Below are positions 1-9,273 of a DNA stretch of 64,000 bases, in pieces; the stretch's first letter is position 1; each line of letters opens with the position of its first letter. Location: NCBI GenBank assembly GCA_910585465.1, contig CAJUEW010000014.1, forward strand, positions 1-64,000, given 5' to 3'. The position numbers were made by a program, and so were the translations under genes. The notes under the pieces were generated by a model. It saw nothing but the letters and a program-made list of their open reading frames with translations, was not told the origin of the DNA and did no database searches. Source of the stretch: an uncultured Lachnospiraceae bacterium (GTDB lineage: Bacteria; Bacillota; Clostridia; Lachnospirales; Lachnospiraceae).

Positions 1-16
1 AGCGAGGATATGGCTC

Positions 17-36
17 AATCATCTAATTTGATGATT
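17..36. repeat. Short inverted repeat at left edge
   Basis: A 7-bp perfect inverted repeat (AATCATC / GATGATT) with a 6-nt loop is followed by TT on the plus strand. It lies beyond the 3' end of the carboxypeptidase-like gene and may be a weak terminator for a gene outside the window. The rest of positions 1-115 holds nothing I recognise. Confidence 0.3.
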
Positions 37-115
37 TTGCAACAACCCCTTTTTTCATCATATAGTCTGTTTCCTTTCATGGTATGAGCTTTGTATTGTG
101 ATGGACTTATTATTT

Positions 116-1306
116 CTATTCCGTATACTTTTGATAAATTCCCACATGATCGTAGATGCACCGCCAGCTGCTGTAAGTATCTGCCGTCACACAGATATAG
201 TGTTTTCCATTTCCGGAAACCGCATAGCTGGCCGCACAGTTCCCGGACTGGGCCACAAAGCCGGTCTTGGCGCAGACCACTTCTCCGTTTGTCTCTTTGT
301 CCTCAATCCGGCGCAGAAACCAGTTGGAAAGCTCTATGCCCTCCGGGTGCTGCTCTGTAGATGATGTAGTATAAATATGTGCCGATAATACTTCCCGGCA
401 CAGGTCATTTTCCACCGCTGCTTTTAACATAATAGCCATATCATAGATCGTACAGTAATGATTTTCGTCATAAAGGCCCACACAATTAGTAAAATGTGCA
501 GTATCTGACAGTCCCAGCTCAGAAATCTTCTCATTCATCAGTTCCGTAAAGCCTTCCAGGGAATCTGATACATAATATGCCAGCCCCGCTGCCGCATCAG
601 CTCCCGACGGCAGAATGGTTCCATACATAAGATCCTTTACTGTGACCGTCTCTCCCTCGTCAAAGCCGGCGGCACTGCAGTCATTCCGGTAACTGTAATC
701 CGTAATACTTCTGGTAATGGTAAAGGTGTCTTCCAAATCTGTAATATGCTCTGCTGCTACAAGTAAGGTCAGAATCTTAGTCATGGACGCCGGATTAATC
801 CGATCATACACTCCTCTTTGGGCTACAATTGTACTGTTATCCAAATCAATCAGAAGCGCGTGGGCGCTCAGTGCCGACTCCTCGTCCACCTCTGCCGTAT
901 TCTCTGTAGCCTCTGCCGTATAGCCGCCGGCAAATGGAAGCTCTGTTTCCTTCCCAGACTCCGAATCTGGTTTTGACTCCTCTTCCTCCGCCCTATCCTC
1001 TTCCAAAGGTTCGTCCTGTTCCGTCATAGCCTCTGTTCCGGTATCAGGAAGCGTCTCCTTCTCCGAATATTCCCGGGACCGAGGAAGCTTTGCTGTATTC
1101 TCCTCCGGATCGGCCTTCCCCATTATAAGTCTGAATCCTGCTGCCAGCAAAAGAATCATACAAATTCCGGCGCAGCTTAACACCAGAATCTTTCTCTGCC
1201 TTGCTTTGCGCCTCTGCCTCCGGTGCAGCTCCTGTCTTCTTCTCTCCCTCCGGACTCTTCTTTGTGTTTCTTCTATATCATAATCATTCACATTAGGTTC
1301 CTCCAT
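116..1306 (-). CDS. D-alanyl-D-alanine carboxypeptidase-like protein (S11 family)
   Basis: Likely trims the terminal D-Ala from peptidoglycan stem peptides outside the membrane. It carries the three penicillin-binding motifs of family S11: SMTK (SxxK), SGADAA in the SxN position, and KTG in CAKTGF. The N-terminus is basic and rich in Arg/Lys, then has one membrane segment (VLSCAGICMILLLAAGF), then an acidic Glu/Ser/Thr-rich linker of about 90 residues before the catalytic domain, so it should be membrane-anchored with an extracellular domain. I chose the ATG at 1306 because a GGAAG site lies just upstream; the open frame continues upstream but without conservation-like sequence. It is transcribed divergently from the class A PBP gene. 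The SxN motif reads SGA instead of the more usual SGN, a variant I recall from clostridial homologues. Whether it acts as a carboxypeptidase or only binds penicillin is not shown. Confidence 0.82.
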   Translation of the reverse strand: MEEPNVNDYDIEETQRRVRRERRRQELHRRQRRKARQRKILVLSCAGICMILLLAAGFRLIMGKADPEENTAKLPRSREYSEKETLPDTGTEAMTEQDEPLEEDRAEEEESKPDSESGKETELPFAGGYTAEATENTAEVDEESALSAHALLIDLDNSTIVAQRGVYDRINPASMTKILTLLVAAEHITDLEDTFTITRSITDYSYRNDCSAAGFDEGETVTVKDLMYGTILPSGADAAAGLAYYVSDSLEGFTELMNEKISELGLSDTAHFTNCVGLYDENHYCTIYDMAIMLKAAVENDLCREVLSAHIYTTSSTEQHPEGIELSNWFLRRIEDKETNGEVVCAKTGFVAQSGNCAASYAVSGNGKHYICVTADTYSSWRCIYDHVGIYQKYTE

Positions 1307-1370
1307 ACTGCTTCCAATATCGTCCTGTCCTGCCAGTATACAATACTTTCTTCTTTTCGGAAAGCAAAAT

Positions 1371-1399
1371 TTGCATTGTCCTGTATTTTGATGTATGAT
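1371..1399 (+). promoter_or_regulatory. Promoter of class A PBP gene
   Basis: TTGCAT at 1371-1376 and TATGAT at 1394-1399 are separated by exactly 17 bp. They lie 71 bp upstream of the PBP start, in the divergent intergenic region. Confidence 0.6.
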
Positions 1400-1470
1400 A
1401 GGGGCATATGGGCCAATGACAGCAATTTCCCCGCTGCGGCCATGATCTCTAATATCATGAAGGAGAAGCC

Positions 1471-3423
1471 ATGAGCGGAGCACCAGAAAAAAAATCATTA
1501 AACAAGAAGAGAAAAAAGGAAAGAAGAAAAAAGAAAAAAAAGGACATGGGAAGCTTTTTCTTTCATCTGACTCAGCTTACCATGCTCTGCATCCTGCTGG
1601 GAGTCTGTTTTCTTTTTTATCAGACTGGTTATATACAGACTGTTATGCAGCTTCATAAAGAGGCCCAGGCAGTCATGGAAAAATCCTCCAGGCAGGATTT
1701 TCAGACAGATCAGTCCGGCGAGGTCTATGACACGGACGGCAATCTGATTGCGTTCCTTAGAAATGAACGTAATATCGTCTATCTGACCGCCGACCAGATT
1801 CCGGAAAAAGTAAAAGAAGCCTTTGTCAATACGGAGGACAAGCGCTTTTACAAGCACAAGGGCTTTGATCCCTTTGCCATCCTCCGGGCCGCCCAGTCCC
1901 TGATTTCCAAAAACAGCATTACCCAGGGAGGCAGTACCATTACCCAGCAGCTGGCGAGAAATATTTATTTAACACATACGGTCAAGTGGGAACGGAAGGT
2001 GGAAGAGATCTTTATTGCCATGGCGCTGGAAAAAAAATACTCAAAGGATGAAATTCTGGAATTTTATATTAATAACATCTATTTTTCCAATGGCTATCAT
2101 GGGATCCAGGCCGCAAGCCAGGGGTATTTCAGCAAGGATGTATCGGAACTAAGTCTTTCAGAGATCGCATTCTTATGTGCCATCCCGAACAGTCCCGGCA
2201 GCTATGACCCGCTGCTCCACAAGGAAAACACGCTGAAACGCCGGGACCTGATACTGGATAATATGTATAAGGCCGGATCCATCAGTGAAATAGAATGCGA
2301 TCATGCAAAAAACGAGGATATTACACTTCATCACACAAAGGCTTCGTTTACTCGCACATGGGCACATACCTATATTTATGAGTGTGCTACTCAGGCGCTG
2401 ACAGCGGCGACCGGAAAGGACTATGATACCTGCCGCAAGGACCTGTATACGGAAGGATACCGTGTCTATACCTCCATTGATATGAACACTCAGGAGCTGC
2501 TCCAGAATACGATTGACGAACATCTTTCAGATTACAACACATTAAACAGCAACGGAACCTATGCCCTGCAGTCCTCTGCGGTATGCATTGACAACAGTAC
2601 CGGCCTGGTCACCGCTATCGTCGGCGGGCGGACACAGGAAGGTATTTCCACAGACTATAACCGGGCCTACATGAGCTTTCGCCAGCCTGGAAGCTCCATC
2701 AAGCCTCTGCTCGTCTATGCACCCTTACTGGAACGCGGATACTCTGCTTCTTCCACGGTGGTTGATTCCAAGGAGGAAGATGGCCCCTCCAATTCCAGCG
2801 GGAACTATTCCGGTACCATCTCTCTCAGGACTGCTGTGGAGCAGTCCAAAAATACAGTGGCCTACAAGCTGTTTCGGGAGCTCACCCCGGAGGAAGGACT
2901 TCCTTATCTGCTGAATATGAACTTTTCTTCTATTGTAGAAGCAGACTATACGCTGTCAGCCGCGCTTGGAGGACTGACAAAGGGAGTCAGTTCACTGGAA
3001 ATGACAGCGGGATATGCAGCAATTGCCAATGAGGGAGTTTACCGTCTGCCCACCTGCATCACTATGATTACCGATATGAACGGCAATATTGTGGCCATGC
3101 CGGAACGGAACGAGCATCAGGTATACCAGGCATCTGCCGCGCGGGAAATGACCAATATTTTAGAAGGCGTCCTGACACGGGGCACTGCCAGAGGAAAAGG
3201 AATTCCGAATATGCCATGCGCCGGCAAAACCGGCACTACCAACGATAACATTGACGGCTGGTTTGTGGGCTACTCTGCCTACTATACCACCGGAGTCTGG
3301 GTTGGCTTCGATTCCCCCAGAGGTGTCAGCGCTCTGGCCGGTTCCACTTATCCGGTAGGTATCTGGAATTCTTTTATGACAGAGCTGCACGAGGGCCTGC
3401 CGTCCAAAACTTTAAATGATTAG
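1471..3423 (+). CDS. Class A penicillin-binding protein (transglycosylase/transpeptidase)
   Basis: A bifunctional cell-wall synthase: it polymerises glycan strands from lipid II and cross-links the peptides. Order of parts: a very basic cytoplasmic tail (residues 1-30, mostly Lys/Arg), one membrane helix (about 33-50), a GT51 transglycosylase domain with the catalytic Glu in NTEDKRFY (about residue 122) and the QGGSTITQQL motif, and a transpeptidase domain with SSIK (about 408-411), SKN (about 459-461) and KTGTT (about 586). The 650-residue length fits a compact PBP1a/2c-type enzyme. ATG at 1471 follows AAGGAG at a good distance, and a consensus promoter lies upstream. It is convergent with a second class A PBP; the two genes are separated by a large palindrome. 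Confidence 0.93.
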   Translation: MSGAPEKKSLNKKRKKERRKKKKKDMGSFFFHLTQLTMLCILLGVCFLFYQTGYIQTVMQLHKEAQAVMEKSSRQDFQTDQSGEVYDTDGNLIAFLRNERNIVYLTADQIPEKVKEAFVNTEDKRFYKHKGFDPFAILRAAQSLISKNSITQGGSTITQQLARNIYLTHTVKWERKVEEIFIAMALEKKYSKDEILEFYINNIYFSNGYHGIQAASQGYFSKDVSELSLSEIAFLCAIPNSPGSYDPLLHKENTLKRRDLILDNMYKAGSISEIECDHAKNEDITLHHTKASFTRTWAHTYIYECATQALTAATGKDYDTCRKDLYTEGYRVYTSIDMNTQELLQNTIDEHLSDYNTLNSNGTYALQSSAVCIDNSTGLVTAIVGGRTQEGISTDYNRAYMSFRQPGSSIKPLLVYAPLLERGYSASSTVVDSKEEDGPSNSSGNYSGTISLRTAVEQSKNTVAYKLFRELTPEEGLPYLLNMNFSSIVEADYTLSAALGGLTKGVSSLEMTAGYAAIANEGVYRLPTCITMITDMNGNIVAMPERNEHQVYQASAAREMTNILEGVLTRGTARGKGIPNMPCAGKTGTTNDNIDGWFVGYSAYYTTGVWVGFDSPRGVSALAGSTYPVGIWNSFMTELHEGLPSKTLND

Positions 3424-3430
3424 ATATGCT

Positions 3431-3539
3431 AAAAGGGACTGCCCTATTTTATGATATGCTCCCTTCTGGGTAGACAAGTGAAATTATAAAAACTTGTCAC
3501 TTGGAAGGGAGCATATTAATTTCAGGCAATCCCTCTTTT
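3431..3539. terminator. Large nested palindrome, probable bidirectional terminator
   Basis: Three nested inverted repeats lie between the convergent PBP genes. The outer pair is AAAAGGGACTGCC (3431-3443) with GGCAATCCCTCTTTT (3525-3539). The middle pair is a perfect 13-bp arm, ATATGCTCCCTTC (3454-3466) with its complement at 3504-3516. The inner pair is GACAAGT (3473-3479) with ACTTGTC (3492-3498). T-rich tracts follow on both sides. It could also be a small palindromic mobile sequence. Confidence 0.65.
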
Positions 3540-3553
3540 ATTCTTTATTTTTT

Positions 3554-6310
3554 TTACTCCGCGCCTGCCTGGGGAACCCCTGCATTGGGATCTACTCCCG
3601 CATTGGGATCTATTCCTGCATTGGGGTCCATTCCCGCATTCGGGTCCACTCCTGCGTTGGGGTCTGCACCTGCGTTCGGATCCGCTCCCGGATCAGGCAC
3701 CGGAGGCACGGATGGCATGCTGCCTGACATTTCATATTCACTCGGAACATAAACTCCGCCTGTATGAAGCGTACAGGTTCCGGATGCCAGATTGGAGCTG
3801 AGCCCATATGCCGTATCCAGTGTCACAGCCTCTGCCACGCCGGACTGCATGTCAGGGAGAAGAACCTTCGCCTGAGGAACCCGGTTAGGACACATCGTTG
3901 TGGCCAGAAGCCCCGTGTCCACACAGATGCTGACAGCCACATGTTTATCGCACACTTCCTTTGGCTGCTTTCCTTCCGCAAAATATTCATTGCGGACAAT
4001 TCCGGACCGACCGTCACTGTCACAAAGGCCTCCGACTCCCAGCTTTCCTGATTTGGTACAGATGACACATTGTACGATTCCTGACGACGGTTTTGTAAAA
4101 TCCTTATTTTCCAACCCTTCATGGACACGTGTCATGACCGTACTCCACAGCTTCTTATGGAAATTGGTCTCCGAGCTGTTCAGCTTATGATTATTGTCAT
4201 ATCCAACCCAGATACCCGCCGTGTAATATGGCGTCATTCCCTCAAACCAGACATCCTTATTAGCTGAAGTAGTACCCGTCTTGCCGGCTGTTGTCATGCC
4301 GCTGATGCGGGCAGGGCCGCCGGTGCCGCCTGCGCCGTTGACAACATCCTTCATGCAGTCAATCAAAAGCCAGGCGTTTTGTTCGGAGATTACATCTGTC
4401 TCGTCCGGCCAGTTGTTCAGAATCACATTCCCGTCATTATCCACTACCTTTGTATACATCCGGGGCTTAATATAGGTTCCGCCGTTTGCAACTGCCGCAT
4501 AAGCTGCCGTCAGCTCCAGATTCGATACACCTGTTGTCAGTCCTCCAAGAGCTATAGACTGTACATAATCATTATTCGCTCCATCCAGCACAAGAGAAGT
4601 AAATCCAAAACGAAGCAGATAGTCAACTGCCACTGCCGGTGTCACATCCGTGATTGTCTTAACTGCCATAATATTCATGGAACGGGTGATTCCCTCTCTC
4701 AGAGTCGTCCAGCCGCGGTATCTGGTATTTTTATCCCAGTTGTTTACCAGACGGCCGATCCTTCCATTCTCCGTGTATGCGAAGGGGCCGTCATACTGTA
4801 CTGTGCCGGGGCCGTATCCAAGCTCCTCAAATGCCGGCGCATAGGCAGCCAGAATCTTAAAGGTGGAACCAGGCTGGCGGAACGTACCCGACGCACGGTT
4901 CAAGGTCCTGCTTGCGTTCTTCTCTCCCCGGCCTCCGATCATAGCCACCACTTCCCCCGTACTCTGATCCATAATAACCATGGATGCCTGGGGCTGAATC
5001 GTCATCTGACTGCTCTCATATACCGTATCGTCATCTGTAATCCCAAGAGTACTTACATATTCATCAATTGCCGCCTGGGCGGATGCTTCGTCGTCAAACA
5101 ACAGTTCAAAGCTTTCATTTGTCTGTTTAAAATAAGCCGTCATCATTTCCTGGCTGTAGTTCGTCTGTGTCCCATCCTTATCCACAACCGTCAGCGCCCA
5201 TTCCAGACCCACCCTGGATTCTGCCGGAAAATTATCCGGGTTCGCAAACTCTTCATCCAGAATTTGCTGAATCTTCGGATTCTGTGTGGTATAGATCTTC
5301 AGGCCTCCGCTGTAAAGGGCATTGTGTGCCTGCGTCTCCGAATAACCGGCCTTCTGCACCAGATCATTTTTTACCTGATCCGTGACTTCATCCACAAAAT
5401 AAGAATATATGGTACTGGTTGATTCATTTTCTTCATTATGCTCTTCGATCCTGGAATAGACATCATCTGCCAGAGCGCTTTCATACTCTCCCTGGGAAAT
5501 ATATTCCTGCTCCAGCATATATTGGAGCACAAGCGACCGCCGCTCTGCATTATCCTTTGGATGACTGATTGGATTATTTGCCGACGGACTCTTTGTAATA
5601 GCCGCAAGCACAGCCGCCTCTGAGATCGTCAGCTCGCTGACAGTCTTTCCAAAATACCGGTTTGCAGCCGCCTGGACACCAAGACAGTTCTGTCCCAGAT
5701 TAATCGTATTCAGATAGCTCTCCAGTATCTGATCCTTGCTCATAACCTCTTCCAGCTTCACTGCCAGATACTGCTCCTGAAGCTTACGCTCCACTCTATC
5801 CTTCATCGTACTTTCAGACATAAAATCAAACACATTGTTTTTAAGGAGCTGCTGGGTAATGGTACTGGCACCCTCGGTCTTTTTAAAGCCGCTGGCAATG
5901 CCTCTCACCCCCGCACGGATAATACCCCTCACATCAATTCCATTGTGTTCGTAAAAACGTTCATCTTCAATAGCTATAAATGCATGCTGCACCTGCTTTG
6001 GAATATTTTCAATTTTCACATAAGTACGATTAGTGCCTTCCGCAACCAACTCTGCAGTCTTATTGCCTTCCACATCATATACGGTAGACTTATATCCGCG
6101 CGGAAGAACACTTGCGCTTGTAATGCTAGGAGCGTTCTCTATAACACCCTTTATAATACCGATTGCACCGCAGAGACCTGCGACTCCTAAAGCAATTACC
6201 AGCACCAGAAGCGTCTTCAGAAAGACAACGCCTATTTTCTTTCCCATCATGGTACTCTTTGATTTCAGGCTTTTTTTCTTTCTGGAGGTGCCTTTTTTAC
6301 TGTAATTCAT
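3554..6310 (-). CDS. Class A penicillin-binding protein (PBP1A type)
   Basis: A second bifunctional glycan polymerase and transpeptidase. It has a Lys/Ser-rich cytoplasmic start, one membrane helix (about residues 28-52), a GT51 domain (EDERFYEHNG, EGASTITQQL) and a transpeptidase domain with STFK (about 482-485), SMN in TRSMNIMAVK and KTGTT. At 918 residues it is longer than the neighbouring PBP because of an insertion after the GT domain and a C-terminal extension. The extension ends in about six tandem copies of DPNAG-x (positions about 3575-3690 in DNA), a flexible low-complexity tail. ATG at 6310 follows AAAGGAGG. An extended -10 promoter lies just upstream. Confidence 0.95.
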   Translation of the reverse strand: MNYSKKGTSRKKKSLKSKSTMMGKKIGVVFLKTLLVLVIALGVAGLCGAIGIIKGVIENAPSITSASVLPRGYKSTVYDVEGNKTAELVAEGTNRTYVKIENIPKQVQHAFIAIEDERFYEHNGIDVRGIIRAGVRGIASGFKKTEGASTITQQLLKNNVFDFMSESTMKDRVERKLQEQYLAVKLEEVMSKDQILESYLNTINLGQNCLGVQAAANRYFGKTVSELTISEAAVLAAITKSPSANNPISHPKDNAERRSLVLQYMLEQEYISQGEYESALADDVYSRIEEHNEENESTSTIYSYFVDEVTDQVKNDLVQKAGYSETQAHNALYSGGLKIYTTQNPKIQQILDEEFANPDNFPAESRVGLEWALTVVDKDGTQTNYSQEMMTAYFKQTNESFELLFDDEASAQAAIDEYVSTLGITDDDTVYESSQMTIQPQASMVIMDQSTGEVVAMIGGRGEKNASRTLNRASGTFRQPGSTFKILAAYAPAFEELGYGPGTVQYDGPFAYTENGRIGRLVNNWDKNTRYRGWTTLREGITRSMNIMAVKTITDVTPAVAVDYLLRFGFTSLVLDGANNDYVQSIALGGLTTGVSNLELTAAYAAVANGGTYIKPRMYTKVVDNDGNVILNNWPDETDVISEQNAWLLIDCMKDVVNGAGGTGGPARISGMTTAGKTGTTSANKDVWFEGMTPYYTAGIWVGYDNNHKLNSSETNFHKKLWSTVMTRVHEGLENKDFTKPSSGIVQCVICTKSGKLGVGGLCDSDGRSGIVRNEYFAEGKQPKEVCDKHVAVSICVDTGLLATTMCPNRVPQAKVLLPDMQSGVAEAVTLDTAYGLSSNLASGTCTLHTGGVYVPSEYEMSGSMPSVPPVPDPGADPNAGADPNAGVDPNAGMDPNAGIDPNAGVDPNAGVPQAGAE
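3575..3692 (-). repeat. 18-bp tandem repeat encoding DPNAG-x tail
   Basis: About six copies of an 18-bp unit encode the hexapeptide DPNAG followed by Ala, Val, Met or Ile at the PBP C-terminus. The copies differ mostly at the sixth codon and at third positions. Tandem repeats of this kind often change copy number between strains. Confidence 0.85.
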
Positions 6311-6334
6311 CTGTCAGCCTCCTTTTATCCGTCT

Positions 6335-6363
6335 ATTATAGCAAAGTTGCTCCCCCAAATAAA
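6335..6363 (-). promoter_or_regulatory. Extended -10 promoter of PBP1A gene
   Basis: On the minus strand TTTATT and TATAAT are 17 bp apart, and the -10 is preceded by TGC (TGn extended -10). It starts 25 bp upstream of the PBP1A start codon. Confidence 0.6.
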
Positions 6364-6392
6364 GGAAAACTTCAAAAAAGAGAAAAGAAGCG

Positions 6393-7574
6393 CTAATCTC
6401 TTAGCACTTCTATTGCTCTCTGAAGCTGGTTATCCTTTTCTGCATTCTCGTCATATTCCAGAATAATATCGGGCGTAATTCCTACCCCGTGGATATTATT
6501 TCCTGAAGGCGTATAGTACCGGGAAACCGTAATTTTCACCGCGGAACCATCACTCAGCGGAAACAGGCTCTGTACAATGCCCTTTCCAAATGTCTGTGTT
6601 CCAATCAATGTTCCCACACCATAGTCCTTGACAGCACCTGCAAAAATCTCCGATGCACTGGCGCTGTTTCCGTTTACGAGAACTGCCATCTGACCCTTAA
6701 AGCAGTTTTCATCAGAAAAGATCTCATCCCGTTCTCCATTTTTATCCTCCGTATATACAATCAGCCCCTCCGGAAGCAGATAATCCAGAATTGTGCAGGT
6801 TACGTCAACCAGTCCGCCCCCGTTATTTCTCAAATCAATAATCAGCTTCTCCATTCCCTGAGCTTCCAATTCATCCAGGGCTGCAAGGAACTGGTCATCT
6901 GTCACGTCATCAAATTCTGAGATAGCAATGTATCCAATCTGATCCTCCAGCAGCTCATACTCCACGGTAGGAACCTGAATACTTTTGCGTACAAGCGTCA
7001 GATCGATCACATCAGCTCCTCTCTCCCTCATAATACTGATGTGTACTTCGGTTCCTTCCTCTCCCTTTAAGTCTGTTACCACCAGAGAAAGATCCTTCCC
7101 GGTTACCTCTTCTCCTTCTACTTTATAGAGATAATCGCCGGTCTTCAGCCCCGCCTCCTCTGCAGGACTTCCTTCAAATGCCCGCACCACCTGTATAATA
7201 CCGGTTTTATAGTCCTGGCTTAATACTGCTCCGATCCCGCTGTAGCTTCCATTGGAGCTCTCCATAAAGCTGGCATATTCCTCCGGCGTATAATACCCGG
7301 TATAGACATCCCCAAGACCGGCCATCAGCCCTTTGTAGATTCCGTTTTCTATGTCCTCTTCTTCGTAATCAAACAGATAATACTGATCAATATAGCGGTT
7401 CAGCTCCTCCATCTTCGTATCAATCTGCCGTTCCCCCTCTGTTTTTTGCAGACTGCCAAGATGCGGGTAAAAATAAGCAGCTGTACAGCCGCTGGCTCCC
7501 ATGACCAGCACACATATGAGAATTCCGCAGAGCAGTCCCTTTCCAAAGGAATGGCTTTTTCTGTTCTCTTCCAT
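6393..7574 (-). CDS. S41 family C-terminal processing protease (CtpA/CtpB type) with PDZ domain
   Basis: A serine/lysine protease of the tail-specific family, probably acting outside the membrane. The N-terminus has a hydrophobic segment ending in a possible lipobox (MGASGC) near residue 30. A PDZ domain follows (about 110-200, with GIGAVLSQDY and AGLKTGDYLYKVEG), then the S41 core with the Ser in NGNSASASE (about residue 304) and the Lys in FGKGIVQ about 25 residues later. ATG at 7574 follows GGAGGG. It lies directly downstream of ftsE-ftsX, the same arrangement as ctpB in Bacillus subtilis, where CtpB cleaves a sporulation signalling protein. The sporulation role here is an inference from family and neighbours. 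Confidence 0.9.
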   Translation of the reverse strand: MEENRKSHSFGKGLLCGILICVLVMGASGCTAAYFYPHLGSLQKTEGERQIDTKMEELNRYIDQYYLFDYEEEDIENGIYKGLMAGLGDVYTGYYTPEEYASFMESSNGSYSGIGAVLSQDYKTGIIQVVRAFEGSPAEEAGLKTGDYLYKVEGEEVTGKDLSLVVTDLKGEEGTEVHISIMRERGADVIDLTLVRKSIQVPTVEYELLEDQIGYIAISEFDDVTDDQFLAALDELEAQGMEKLIIDLRNNGGGLVDVTCTILDYLLPEGLIVYTEDKNGERDEIFSDENCFKGQMAVLVNGNSASASEIFAGAVKDYGVGTLIGTQTFGKGIVQSLFPLSDGSAVKITVSRYYTPSGNNIHGVGITPDIILEYDENAEKDNQLQRAIEVLRD

Positions 7575-7668
7575 TTGCTATCCCTCCTCTTCTCTTCCCT
7601 TCATTCTATGAACCTCTTCATGCACCTAATTCAAAGGATTTATACAATTTTTAAGGCAGCAGCTTTGG

Positions 7669-8577
7669 TTACACCTTCAGGTGGCGCTGTATGGTAAAAA
7701 TACTTCCAAAAATACCAATGCCCATACCCAGCGCCATACCAATCGGCAGGAGGGTACGGAACAGCTCGTTCACCTGAATAAATTTCATAACTCCTGTCAG
7801 CATAGCAAATTTCATAGCTACATAGAGAACAAGACGATTATACAAATAGTACAGAACGCTGAGCGGCAATGCGGCCCCCACTGCACCGATTACAATTCCT
7901 TCAATTAAAAACGGAGCCTTAATAAAAGAATTTTTTGCTCCTATCAGACGCATAATCGCAATCTCCTCTTTCCGGACGGAGATACCAATCGCAACCGTAT
8001 TACTGATCAGGAACACAGCTACTGCCAGCAGAAGCCCTATAATTGCCACAGATACATAGCTGACCAGACGGTTAAAGCCTGTCAGAATATCTGCCACTGC
8101 TTCCGAGCGGTTAATTTTTCTTACATGCTCCATAGAACCGATATAATCCACCAGATTCTGCTGCTCGGCAATATCCTTCATATAAATCTCCAGATTGGCG
8201 CTGTTTGCAAGGGGATTATCTTCCAGAAAAGCATCCGCCAGATTGGGATTATCCTTAAAATAGATTCTCTGGTAGCTTTTCCACGCTTCCTCTGACGATA
8301 CATAGACAACCTCTGATACCTCGTTCCGCTTTGTAAGCTGCTCACCGATCTCCAGAATCTCCTCCTCGGAAATGCCCTCTTCAAAAAATACAGTCACCGC
8401 AACTCCTTCTTCCGCATCCCGTACAAAATTCTGGAAATTCTGTACAATGCAGAAAAATATCCCAAACATAAAAATACATGCAGCCATGGTTGCAATGGAT
8501 GCAAGAGAGAAAAGCTTATTCCTCCATATATTTTTAAATCCCTGCTTAAAGCAGTATCCTAACGTACTCAGTCTCAT
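7669..8577 (-). CDS. ftsX: Cell division ABC transporter permease FtsX
   Basis: Membrane partner of FtsE that activates peptidoglycan hydrolases during division or elongation. It has an N-terminal membrane helix (about 22-45), an extracellular domain with alternating charged segments (about 46-165), and three further helices (about 170-195, 218-245, 270-295), giving the four-helix FtsX topology. The conserved loop VRKEEIAIMRLIGA follows the second helix. Its ATG overlaps the ftsE stop as ATGA, so the two are translationally coupled. The 302-residue length is typical. Confidence 0.94.
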   Translation of the reverse strand: MRLSTLGYCFKQGFKNIWRNKLFSLASIATMAACIFMFGIFFCIVQNFQNFVRDAEEGVAVTVFFEEGISEEEILEIGEQLTKRNEVSEVVYVSSEEAWKSYQRIYFKDNPNLADAFLEDNPLANSANLEIYMKDIAEQQNLVDYIGSMEHVRKINRSEAVADILTGFNRLVSYVSVAIIGLLLAVAVFLISNTVAIGISVRKEEIAIMRLIGAKNSFIKAPFLIEGIVIGAVGAALPLSVLYYLYNRLVLYVAMKFAMLTGVMKFIQVNELFRTLLPIGMALGMGIGIFGSIFTIQRHLKV

Positions 8578-9254
8578 CCAATATACCCGCTTTCCTTTTC
8601 GTCTCCTACGATAATTCCCTTCCGCATACGGATTACTCTTTTCTTCATAGTATTGACTATATCCTGATCGTGGGTAACTACCAGCACTGTTGTTCCGCGG
8701 GCATTGATCTCCTCCAGAAGTTTCATAATCTCCCTGGAGGTTTTCGGATCCAGATTCCCCGTCGGCTCATCAGCCAGCAGGATATCCGGACTGTTTACCA
8801 AAGCACGGGCCAGAGCGACTCTCTGCTGTTCCCCTCCGGATAACTGCTTGGGAAAAGATTTGTATTTTTCAGCAAGCCCCACCAGGGAAAGCATAGCCGG
8901 CACATTTTTTTTAATTTCCTTTGTGGGCGTTACAATGACCCTCTGGGCAAATGCAACATTTTCGTAGACATTACGGTCCTTTAAAAGACGGTAGTCCTGA
9001 AACACACAGCCTATTTTTCTCCGGTATTTCGGAATCGCTCTTTTCTTCATCCGCAGAAGATTCACTCCGTTTACACGGATCACTCCTTCGGTAGGCTCCA
9101 GCTCCTTCAGCAGCAGCTTAATAAGTGTAGACTTTCCGGAACCGCTGTCCCCCACCACAAATACAAATTCTCCGCGCTCAATATGCAGACTAATCCCGTT
9201 GATGGCACCTACGCCGTTGGGATAAGACTTTACAACATTTTCCAGTATTATCAT
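8574..9254 (-). CDS. ftsE: Cell division ATP-binding protein FtsE
   Basis: ABC ATPase that powers FtsX. Walker A GDSGSGKST near residue 36, the Q-loop in GCVFQDYRLL, signature LSGGEQQRVALARAL, Walker B DILLADEPTGNLD and the switch His in VVTHDQ are all present. It opens with MIILENVVKSYPNG, typical of Gram-positive FtsE. ATG at 9254 follows AGGAGG. The gene sits 20 bp downstream of a PucR-type regulator gene and may share its transcript. Confidence 0.96.
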   Translation of the reverse strand: MIILENVVKSYPNGVGAINGISLHIERGEFVFVVGDSGSGKSTLIKLLLKELEPTEGVIRVNGVNLLRMKKRAIPKYRRKIGCVFQDYRLLKDRNVYENVAFAQRVIVTPTKEIKKNVPAMLSLVGLAEKYKSFPKQLSGGEQQRVALARALVNSPDILLADEPTGNLDPKTSREIMKLLEEINARGTTVLVVTHDQDIVNTMKKRVIRMRKGIIVGDEKESGYIG

Positions 9255-9273
9255 GGAAATCCTCCTGTCAAAA

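Noticed and set aside
4379..5422. Long plus-strand reading frame opposite the PBP1A gene
   Set aside because: It lies wholly opposite a well-supported gene, has no ribosome site, and its Cys/Arg/Ser-rich composition is that of an antisense frame.
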